Source: Planctomycetaceae bacterium (GTDB lineage Bacteria > Planctomycetota > Planctomycetia > Pirellulales > Pirellulaceae). Taken from it: a stretch of 64,000 nucleotides of DNA. The stretch is taken from contig SXOA01000062.1 in the NCBI GenBank assembly GCA_005778405.1, positions 1 to 64,000 on the forward strand, written 5' to 3'. Below the pieces are notes generated by a model, which saw only the letters and a list, made by a program, of their open reading frames with translations, ran no database searches and was not told where the DNA came from. How positions within the stretch are numbered: the stretch's first letter is position 1; each line of letters opens with the position of its first letter. Positions 39,854-47,355 of the stretch are shown here, one piece after another. A program made the translations under genes and the position numbers.

Positions 39854-40273
39854 CTACAGAACGGTGTGTTTCAAACCTTGGTACTTCGAGAATCCCTTGT
39901 CCAAAGTAATAAGTTCAAATCCTGCGGCTTGAGCAAACGCTGCCAAATAAGCGTCGCTCCATACTTTGTTCGAGAACATTTTGGCCTGAGTGTGAGTTCG
40001 CCAAAAAGACTCCAGGTCCGGCGGTTCATCGGCATATTGAACTCGCGAATCAGAAAGAAAAAGGTCGTAAGCGCGCCAGGCGTCATTCATGGGCATGGCA
40101 TCGGCACCGAACGCCTTGGGGTTGGTCGCCAGCCGCAATAGACCCTGCTGAGTCAATCGACAGAAAAAGCAAGACGCGTCCGGTGCCTGATCAAACCACG
40201 ATTTCGCAGGCAAATGATGGACGTGCTTCTGGAAAGTCAGGGCCAACCAAAGATTAACATCAAGAAGAAACAT
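39854..40273 (-). CDS. vapC: PIN-domain toxin, VapC-type
   Basis: MFLLDVNLWLALTF...AKSWFDQAP...DAYLAAFAQAAGFELITLDKGF; overlaps small upstream ORF. Confidence 0.82.
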   Translation of the reverse strand: MFLLDVNLWLALTFQKHVHHLPAKSWFDQAPDASCFFCRLTQQGLLRLATNPKAFGADAMPMNDAWRAYDLFLSDSRVQYADEPPDLESFWRTHTQAKMFSNKVWSDAYLAAFAQAAGFELITLDKGFSKYQGLKHTVL

Positions 40274-40490
40274 CAGATTCTTCCGAGAGTTCAGCTACTC
40301 GCTCAGCGGTCATTGGAAGGGAGCCGGGACTCACAGACGAGACCAGCGGCAAAGAAATTCGATGTTTGGTCTTTCCAGCAGTTTTGCTCGGTGGCAGCGA
40401 ACAAGAAACGGTCACTCGCATTCCCTCGGGCAACGACTGTCCCTCCGGAAAGACTACGACACCGTTTTGAACCAATCCGTCAATGTCCAT
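40260..40490 (-). CDS. Antitoxin partner of the PIN toxin (VapB-like)
   Basis: 76 aa; NGVVVFPEGQSLPEGMRVTVSCSLP; 14 bp overlap with toxin gene. Confidence 0.65.
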   Translation of the reverse strand: MDIDGLVQNGVVVFPEGQSLPEGMRVTVSCSLPPSKTAGKTKHRISLPLVSSVSPGSLPMTAERVAELSEESDVSS

Positions 40491-40540
40491 AGATCAATTC
40501 TTCTCCGGAAAGGAAGGGAAAGCAAGTCCAAGTTTCCTCG

Positions 40541-40891
40541 TCATTCGGATGTGTTCTTCCCTCGCCTACCAACCTCTTGTCCCCGGTACACGACTGCCCA
40601 GTCTTTCAGGCATGCCAATTCTGGTCGCGCCAGCAGTAGCGAAACAACATCAAATACGCGAGAGTTCGAAAAATCCTTGTGCCCCCGGATCTCAATTTTT
40701 CCAGGAGCCAGCATCGCGGCAAGTGCGTTCCCTTGATAACCGTCTTCGTAAGAAATGCCGGGGGCCTTTTGGTCCCGGTGCTCTTGCGAAACGGGAAACA
40801 TGATCGCGCCGTTAGCATTGAAAACCATCTTGGCGGAGAAACCGCCTTCAGCCAACAGCGAGGTCAGATAGTCGGCTCCAATGATGAGCAT
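40541..40891 (-). CDS. Hypothetical protein
   Basis: 116 aa ORF with coherent codon usage, upstream of the TA pair on the same strand. Confidence 0.45.
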   Translation of the reverse strand: MLIIGADYLTSLLAEGGFSAKMVFNANGAIMFPVSQEHRDQKAPGISYEDGYQGNALAAMLAPGKIEIRGHKDFSNSRVFDVVSLLLARPELACLKDWAVVYRGQEVGRRGKNTSE

Positions 40892-40901
40892 GTGATTCTC
40901 T

Positions 40902-40927
40902 GGGCAGGCTGGAAGCCTATCCCTACG
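40902..40927. repeat. Short palindromic repeat, copy 1 (GGGCAGGCTGGAAGCCTATCCC)
   Basis: Near-identical to 43744-43767; internal dyad GGGCAGGCT/AGCCTATCCC. Confidence 0.7.
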
Positions 40928-42070
40928 TTAGTACCCATACCTCTCAAAATACTCTCCCCACCGCTGTCGGATTTCGACCTTCATCTTTTCGTCCAACTCG
41001 TGGGAATTGGGCTGGTATTCCTTTTGTTTGCTGACGTAGTCCTCAAGTTGCGGGCGAAGGGATTCGAAATCGTCGAGGCCTAGTTCCTGATAAACGCGAC
41101 GAACTTCCGCGACAGGATCTTTCACGAGGTCTTCATACCGGAGGTCGCAGATGTTTATGGAGTCAATCGCCGGCCGCTGTTTTTCAAAGCCCCGATACAT
41201 GCGAGTGAGGCACTCGTAGACATATTCTTCCAGCCCCTTATGGCGGGGCATCTGCAGCCCCTGCACCTCGTCGAGCGATTTCCAGAGGCGAACGGTCGAG
41301 GGAAATAGGGCGTACGGATCACGGACGATGTGGATGAATTTCGCCCCAGGGAAGAGGCGGCTGAGGAAGGCGAGGCGGCCGGTGTGCGGCGGCGACTTGA
41401 GCAGGACTCGCTTGCCGGTAAGGAAGGTGATCGCTTTCACAAAATCGCGGAGCCCTGTTTCAAACTTCTTCAGGTCGGCTTCGTCGCACCCATCCATATC
41501 GAGGAATTCCAAGTGTGGCGGCGGGTCGTTGGGAAAGGCCATCCTTTCGTACGGCGTGGGAGCGGCGAGCGTAAGCAGGGCAAATTCGTCCTCTTGAGGT
41601 CGTGTCCAGCCGGCGGTGACGTTGTCGGTGGGCCGATATCGCGGTAGTAACCAGCCGCCGAACGTCCTCATCATCCATTCCGTGAGCAAGAAGTGTCGCG
41701 GGGCAAAGCACTGCCAGGTCGACGGAGTGGCGAAGCGGCTGTCGAGCTCCAACAGTTCATGCAGATAGGTGGTGCCGCTGCGCCAATGTCCCACGATGAA
41801 GACCGGCGGTTGCTCGATGACGATGGCGTCAATCTGCTTTCCATAGCGCAGGCGTTGGCAGACCGCGAGCAGCGAATTGAAAGGCGTGATGAGCGTGATC
41901 AGAAACGCCATCGGCCAGCGGAGCGGATGAATACGAAACCGATGCCGCACACAGAGCGCCATCCATTCGCCAAACCGCAAGCCGTGCCAAAAGCGCGGAC
42001 TCCAGAATGGATACGGATGGAATTTCTGCGCGGGCTTCTTCACCGGCGGCTTCGTCGAGGACTGCGTCAT
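40928..42070 (-). CDS. Sulfotransferase family protein
   Basis: PVFIVGHWRSGTTYLHELLELD 5'-PSB motif; KRVLLKSPPHTGRLAFLSRLFPGAKFIHIVRDPYALFPSTVRL 3'-PB motif. Confidence 0.92.
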   Translation of the reverse strand: MTQSSTKPPVKKPAQKFHPYPFWSPRFWHGLRFGEWMALCVRHRFRIHPLRWPMAFLITLITPFNSLLAVCQRLRYGKQIDAIVIEQPPVFIVGHWRSGTTYLHELLELDSRFATPSTWQCFAPRHFLLTEWMMRTFGGWLLPRYRPTDNVTAGWTRPQEDEFALLTLAAPTPYERMAFPNDPPPHLEFLDMDGCDEADLKKFETGLRDFVKAITFLTGKRVLLKSPPHTGRLAFLSRLFPGAKFIHIVRDPYALFPSTVRLWKSLDEVQGLQMPRHKGLEEYVYECLTRMYRGFEKQRPAIDSINICDLRYEDLVKDPVAEVRRVYQELGLDDFESLRPQLEDYVSKQKEYQPNSHELDEKMKVEIRQRWGEYFERYGY

Positions 42071-42174
42071 GCGGGAGAGCAATTCCGAGGTGTGAAAGCA
42101 AGGTATTATAGTAGCGATGCCGGTTTCTCGTAACCGGCTTGAAAACCGTTTGCGATAGCCAAAGAAGCATTGTC

Positions 42175-42930
42175 ATGGGATATCTCATTGCTGGCCACAT
42201 TCTTTCCGCGGAGCCGGAGCAGGAGACTCTGAACGCGCTCCCCGATTCGGTCGGTTGGCGGCTCTTTCGCGATGCTGAGTTCGGCGTGCCTTGTCTGGAC
42301 ACATTTTCGAGCATTCGAAAAATCCATTTTCCATTTTCGTCAAGGCCTTCCAAACGAGACGTTCCTCCAGAATTTCCCGCCGACCTGAAAGTCATCTCAA
42401 CCGCCTGCCGGGCCTTTGCGTCGCTTGGCGGGGTGGATTCGCTCGATAAAGTGATGCTGACGCTTAATCTGAGAATCAGCAACCTCTTACATCAGCGGGT
42501 ATGCACCTTCTGCTCCGACGATGACGGCCTCGATTTCGCCTGTATCTCGACCAACGGCATTCTTGAGCGGCTAGTTTGCAGGTGTGAGGATTTGGAATTT
42601 GTCTACGCGAATGGAACGGGCACAATCCAGCCGCTCACAACGGAAATTGATGATGATGTGCCGTATCTGACCGACCTTGGGGAGCTCGCAGCGATAACAC
42701 CTGGCATCACGATCCTGAAACGAAACAAGGAAGATCCAACTCGGCTGCACAGTTTGGTTTCGACCGAGGTTATGGCTTTTATCGGCAAAGGTTGCTTGCC
42801 CTTAGGAATAGGAACATTTGACCTGCTTGCCGTTCCTCCAACCCTTATCGCCTCGAATTTGCCCCCTCCAGCACCAGTGAGGAGCCCAGAGTCTCTATCT
42901 TCCAAAGGACCCTGGTGGAAGCTCTGGTAA
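42175..42930 (+). CDS. Hypothetical protein
   Basis: ORF MGYLIAGHILSAEPEQETLNALPDSVGWRLF...; no recognised domain. Confidence 0.55.
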   Translation: MGYLIAGHILSAEPEQETLNALPDSVGWRLFRDAEFGVPCLDTFSSIRKIHFPFSSRPSKRDVPPEFPADLKVISTACRAFASLGGVDSLDKVMLTLNLRISNLLHQRVCTFCSDDDGLDFACISTNGILERLVCRCEDLEFVYANGTGTIQPLTTEIDDDVPYLTDLGELAAITPGITILKRNKEDPTRLHSLVSTEVMAFIGKGCLPLGIGTFDLLAVPPTLIASNLPPPAPVRSPESLSSKGPWWKLW

Positions 42931-42959
42931 GGGTTTTCACTTTCATCGTAAAGTCAATC

Positions 42960-43706
42960 ATGTCCCTGACCATCAACGTCCACCTGCTTCCAGCCCTCGT
43001 TGAGCCGCGGGATTTGGCCGATAAGACCGTCGTCGTGATCGATGTGCTGCGGGCTACGACGACCATCATTCACGCGCTGGCGGCTGGCGCGAACGAGGTG
43101 ATTCCGCTGCTCGAAGTCGACGAAGCCCGCGAACTGGCGACGAAGCTGTCCGGTCAGGCCGTTCTCGGCGGCGAACGGGGGGGCAAGCGAATTGACGCCT
43201 TCCACCTGGGGAATTCCCCTTTGGAGTACACGTCGGCCACGGTCGGCGGAAAAGCGCTCGTGTTCACAACCACCAACGGCACCCGCGCCATGCTCCGCTG
43301 CAGGCTGGCCCGCCGCATCCTCATCGCCGGTTTCGTTAACTACTCCGCCGTCTGCCGCGAATTGACCGACGAAGAGCAAATCGAGATCGTCTGCGCCGGT
43401 ACCGACGGTCACGTCACCCGCGAAGACACACTGCTGGCGGGAGCGATCGTGGAAGATTGCCGGCGTTCGAGAAAGGACGGGTTCATCTGCAACGATCAAG
43501 CCGAAATCGCCGCCGATGCGTGGCGGACCGCCGTCGGCACTCTCTCAGACCGCGATCCTCTCGCTGCCGCTCTCCGCGAAAGCCGCGGAGGAAGAAACCT
43601 CCTTGAGATCGGGCAGGAAAACGACATCGACATCGCTGCCCAGATTGACCTGTTCGACATCGTGCCGGAACTGGACGTTGCTGCGTGGCGAATTCGCCTG
43701 TCCTAG
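42960..43706 (+). CDS. comB: 2-phosphosulfolactate phosphatase family protein
   Basis: VVVIDVLRATTTIIHALAAGANEVIPL, GERGGKRIDAFHLGNSPLEYT, FTTTNGTRAM, CAGTDGHVTREDTLLAGAIVE. Confidence 0.9.
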   Translation: MSLTINVHLLPALVEPRDLADKTVVVIDVLRATTTIIHALAAGANEVIPLLEVDEARELATKLSGQAVLGGERGGKRIDAFHLGNSPLEYTSATVGGKALVFTTTNGTRAMLRCRLARRILIAGFVNYSAVCRELTDEEQIEIVCAGTDGHVTREDTLLAGAIVEDCRRSRKDGFICNDQAEIAADAWRTAVGTLSDRDPLAAALRESRGGRNLLEIGQENDIDIAAQIDLFDIVPELDVAAWRIRLS

Positions 43707-43743
43707 ACCGCGAACGCGGAAGGCCGGTAAACTGTCAGTCTCA

Positions 43744-43767
43744 GGGCAGGCTGGAAGCCTACCCCAC
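43744..43767. repeat. Short palindromic repeat, copy 2 (GGGCAGGCTGGAAGCCTACCCCAC)
   Basis: Matches 40902-40927 apart from one T/C in the core. Confidence 0.7.
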
Positions 43768-43797
43768 TGACCTCTGCCCTCTAACCTCTGCCCTCCC

Positions 43798-45411
43798 ATG
43801 GAAATGGACAAACTGGTTTCGCTCTGCAAACGCCGCGGTGTCCTCTTTCAATCGAGCGAAATCTACGGCGGCCTGAATGGATTCTGGGATTACGGCCCCC
43901 TGGGAGTGGAACTCAAGCGGAACATCAAGGAGGCCTGGTGGCGGGACATGGTGACCGGCCACGACGACATCGAGGCCCCGCCGGGAGCCCCCGAAGCTTA
44001 CGAAATGTGCGGCCTGGACTGCACTATCATCATGCACCCGCAGGTCTGGAAGGTGAGCGGGCATTACGACCTGTTCGTCGACAAAATGGTCGATTGCACG
44101 GAGTCAAAGAAACGCTACCGCTACGACCAGGTCCCGGGCCGCTGGGTGGAAGCCAAGGGACAAAAGGTCTTTGTGACGACTCTGGCTGAGGCGAATCATG
44201 CACAAGAGATTGAAGCGAGGGCTTTGAAGTTCTTCAACCTCCGGGCCAAGGATGCCGCTGATCTGGCCTGGCAGGGTGGCCTCGTTTCACTCGCCAAAAT
44301 CGACCCGGCTGAATATGTGAAGGTGCTGGCCCCCGAGGCGAAGGCTTTGGGAACGCTTACCGCGCCGCGGGATTTCAACCTGATGTTCAAGACCATCGTC
44401 GGCGCTCTCGGCACGGAGGAAGACGCCGCGTTCCTTCGTCCGGAGACCGCGCAGGGCATCTTCGTCAACTTCAAAAATGTCCTCGACAGCAGCCGCGTGC
44501 GAGTTCCGTTTGGGATCGCTCAGATGGGCAAGAGCTTTCGCAACGAAATTACGCCCCGGAATTTCACGTTCCGCTCGCGAGAGTTTGAGCAGATGGAGAT
44601 TGAATTCTTCTGCCATCCGAATTCGTCGTTGCAGTGGTATCAATACTGGCGCGACCGGCGATTCCGCTGGTACACGGAGATGGGCCTGTCAGGAGAGCGA
44701 TTGCAATTGCGAGAGCATCATCAGGACGAGCTCAGCCACTACAGCCGCGGCACGGCGGATATTGAATATGCCTTCCCTTTCCTTCCTGCCGGCGAATTTG
44801 GCGAGCTGGAGGGCGTGGCTCATCGCGGCGACTTCGATCTTCGCAGTCACATGGAAGGAAAGCTCGATCCCAATTCCAAACCGGACCTCAAGGTGGAGCT
44901 TGGCGAGGACGGCAAGCCCAAGTGGAAAGGGAGCGGCAAGGATTTGACCTACCGGGACGACATCACGAACGAACGTTACACGCCGCACGTCATCGAGCCT
45001 TCCGCCGGTGCGGATCGAGCCACGCTGGCGTTCCTCTGCGAGGCTTACCACGAGGACCAGGCCCCGGACGACAAGGGGGAGATGCAGACCCGCGTGGTCA
45101 TGAAGCTCCATCCCCGCATCGCACCCATCAAAGCCGCCGTCTTTCCGCTGGTGAAAAAAGACGGCATGCCGGAAGTCGCCCAGAAAATTTACCGCGAGCT
45201 GAAAAAACGCTGGAACGTCTTCTACGACGAAAAGGGTGCCGTCGGCCGCCGCTACCGCCGCCAGGACGAAGCCGGAACGCCGTTTTGCATCACCGTGGAT
45301 GGCCAAAGCTTGCAGGATCAGACGGTGACGATTCGGGACCGGGACACGCTGAAGCAGTGGCGCGTGAAAGTGGAGGAGGTTTCGGCGGAACTGGCGGAGA
45401 GACTGAAGTAA
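43798..45411 (+). CDS. glyS: Glycine--tRNA ligase (single-chain type)
   Basis: CKRRGVLFQSSEIYGGLNGFWDYGPLGVELKRNIKEAWW; FLRPETAQGIFVNFKNVLDSSRVRVPFGIAQMGKSFRNEITPRNFTFRSREFEQMEIEFF. Confidence 0.97.
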   Translation: MEMDKLVSLCKRRGVLFQSSEIYGGLNGFWDYGPLGVELKRNIKEAWWRDMVTGHDDIEAPPGAPEAYEMCGLDCTIIMHPQVWKVSGHYDLFVDKMVDCTESKKRYRYDQVPGRWVEAKGQKVFVTTLAEANHAQEIEARALKFFNLRAKDAADLAWQGGLVSLAKIDPAEYVKVLAPEAKALGTLTAPRDFNLMFKTIVGALGTEEDAAFLRPETAQGIFVNFKNVLDSSRVRVPFGIAQMGKSFRNEITPRNFTFRSREFEQMEIEFFCHPNSSLQWYQYWRDRRFRWYTEMGLSGERLQLREHHQDELSHYSRGTADIEYAFPFLPAGEFGELEGVAHRGDFDLRSHMEGKLDPNSKPDLKVELGEDGKPKWKGSGKDLTYRDDITNERYTPHVIEPSAGADRATLAFLCEAYHEDQAPDDKGEMQTRVVMKLHPRIAPIKAAVFPLVKKDGMPEVAQKIYRELKKRWNVFYDEKGAVGRRYRRQDEAGTPFCITVDGQSLQDQTVTIRDRDTLKQWRVKVEEVSAELAERLK

Positions 45412-45510
45412 ATGACGAAATTCGAATGACGAATGGCGAATGAAAGAGGCCGCAAAACTGGCAAGATTAGTTCGTCATTCGGAATTCGATTTTCGTCATT
45501 CCCCCTTCCT

Positions 45511-46329
45511 ATGATTCCCACCCTCAGCCAGGTCTGCTCCCTCACCTCCCGCTTTGACGCGGATATCGAGGACTACGCCGCCGGCAAATGCGAAAGCGTG
45601 GAAATCTGGCTGACGAAGCTGGAGGATTATCTCGAGCGGCACAGCGTGGCGGAGGTGAAGGACTGGCTGGCCAAGTTTGAAGTTTCCGCGCCGGTGGCCA
45701 GCTTTCAAGGAGGCATCCTATCCAGCCAGGGAGAGCGCCGGAAAGAAGCCTGGGACTTGTTCCGCCGCCGCTTGGAAATCTGTCAGGCAATTGGCACCCG
45801 AACCATCGTCATCGCCTGCGACGTTCCGCAGCCTTTGTCTCAGGAGACGATTGACCGAGTGCAAGTCTCACTCGTTCAAGCAGCCCAGGAATGCGGCAAA
45901 CGGGGGCTGCGAGCGGCTCTGGAATTTCAAACCACTAGCGCCTTTGGCAACAATCTGCAAACCGCTGCCGCCCTCGTCGCCGAAATGGGGAGCCCGCACC
46001 TCGGCCTCTGTCTGGACGCCTTCCACTTCTTCACCGGCCCCAGCAAGACCGAAGACCTCAGCTACCTGACGATTTCCAACCTCTTCCACGTTCAGCTCTG
46101 CGACCTGCTCGAAGCGCCCCGCGAACTCGCCAGCGACAGCCATCGCATCCTCCCCGGCGACGGCGACTTTCCACTTCAGCAGCTTATCGAACATCTTCGC
46201 AGCATTAACTACACCGGCTGCGTCTCGCTGGAACTACTCAATCCTCAGCTTTGGCAGGTTCCGCCGCGGCAAATGGGGGAAATCGGGATGACGGCGTTGC
46301 GGAAGGTGCTGGGACAGGCGGCGATGTGA
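45511..46329 (+). CDS. Sugar phosphate isomerase/epimerase (xylose isomerase-like TIM barrel)
   Basis: TRTIVIACDVPQP, ALEFQTTSAFGNNLQTAAALV, HLGLCLDAFHFFTGPSKTEDL, ILPGDGDFPLQQLIEHLRSINYTGCVSLELLNPQLW. Confidence 0.85.
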   Translation: MIPTLSQVCSLTSRFDADIEDYAAGKCESVEIWLTKLEDYLERHSVAEVKDWLAKFEVSAPVASFQGGILSSQGERRKEAWDLFRRRLEICQAIGTRTIVIACDVPQPLSQETIDRVQVSLVQAAQECGKRGLRAALEFQTTSAFGNNLQTAAALVAEMGSPHLGLCLDAFHFFTGPSKTEDLSYLTISNLFHVQLCDLLEAPRELASDSHRILPGDGDFPLQQLIEHLRSINYTGCVSLELLNPQLWQVPPRQMGEIGMTALRKVLGQAAM

Positions 46330-46384
46330 GGCAATATTCGCGTTTCTTGTCTCGAAGGTCTACAATTGCAGCGGAGGCCGGAAA

Positions 46385-47344
46385 GTGAGTACGCCCGCTC
46401 TTGCAGTTCCCCCATCACCAGCCAGAGACCGACCGGTAGCGGTGGCCGCGCTGATTTTCGCCAACCTGGCGCTGATCATGATCTTGCACCCAGTTGTGGA
46501 ATCGCAGAGGTTTCTCCGATTCGGTTTGCCGATGGCGTGCTGCACGGGCTTGCTAGCAGGCCAAGCGATGTGGTTCGTGCTGTGGTTTACGTATTCTCGC
46601 TCCAACCTGCTGCATCGCGCGGCGATTACCGCAATTGTGGGCGCGGTATTTGGGATTGGGATTGTCGTGGGTCATTGGCTGGCGAAAATGCCGTCCACCC
46701 ATTGGCATCTCTTCTTCCAAGCAGACCTGAAACAACTGGAGAATATGAAGTATGCCACCATTAGCTTTTGGATGTTCGTCTGGCTGATCTATGTTCTGTT
46801 ACTTCCGGCAAAACGATTGCGCGGGATTAGCCTGGGGAATCCTTCCGCCAATTTTATGCCCCAGCCGCGACGGCATCAGGTCAGCATTTGGGATCTGATG
46901 CTCTGGACCTGCGTGGTGATTGTGCCGCTCGGTGTTGTACGGGTTTTTCTGGTCGAGTATCTGGCCGAGGTCTTCTATCAAGTGCTCATCGCGGCCGGTT
47001 TTGGCCTCGTCTTTGGGCTGCCAGTTTTTCGCACTGCGTTTGCGGAGCGACGCCACCTCGTCTGGGTATTGGTCTTGGCTGCGTATGTATCCGCCTTGAC
47101 TTTTGGAATCAAAGAGTTTGCCGAGTTGCAGAGGTGGTACTCTCGTGGGGGGCCTACTCAGTCGTTTTGGGAAATGCTTCTGCCTACCGGTTTTGCGTGT
47201 CTCACCATCTACGCCAACTGCTGGGCACTTCGCTGGTTGGGAATGCGGTGGCTGACGACGTCGAAGCAAGCGGAAGGACGCTCGCCGGGTGCCGATTCTC
47301 ACTTCACGGCGATTGCCACGCGGCCGTCGAATGCCGTACTGTAG
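46385..47344 (+). CDS. Hypothetical integral membrane protein
   Basis: 319 aa with multiple hydrophobic segments, GTG start. Confidence 0.6.
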   Translation: MSTPALAVPPSPARDRPVAVAALIFANLALIMILHPVVESQRFLRFGLPMACCTGLLAGQAMWFVLWFTYSRSNLLHRAAITAIVGAVFGIGIVVGHWLAKMPSTHWHLFFQADLKQLENMKYATISFWMFVWLIYVLLLPAKRLRGISLGNPSANFMPQPRRHQVSIWDLMLWTCVVIVPLGVVRVFLVEYLAEVFYQVLIAAGFGLVFGLPVFRTAFAERRHLVWVLVLAAYVSALTFGIKEFAELQRWYSRGGPTQSFWEMLLPTGFACLTIYANCWALRWLGMRWLTTSKQAEGRSPGADSHFTAIATRPSNAVL

Positions 47345-47355
47345 GTTTTGGCACG

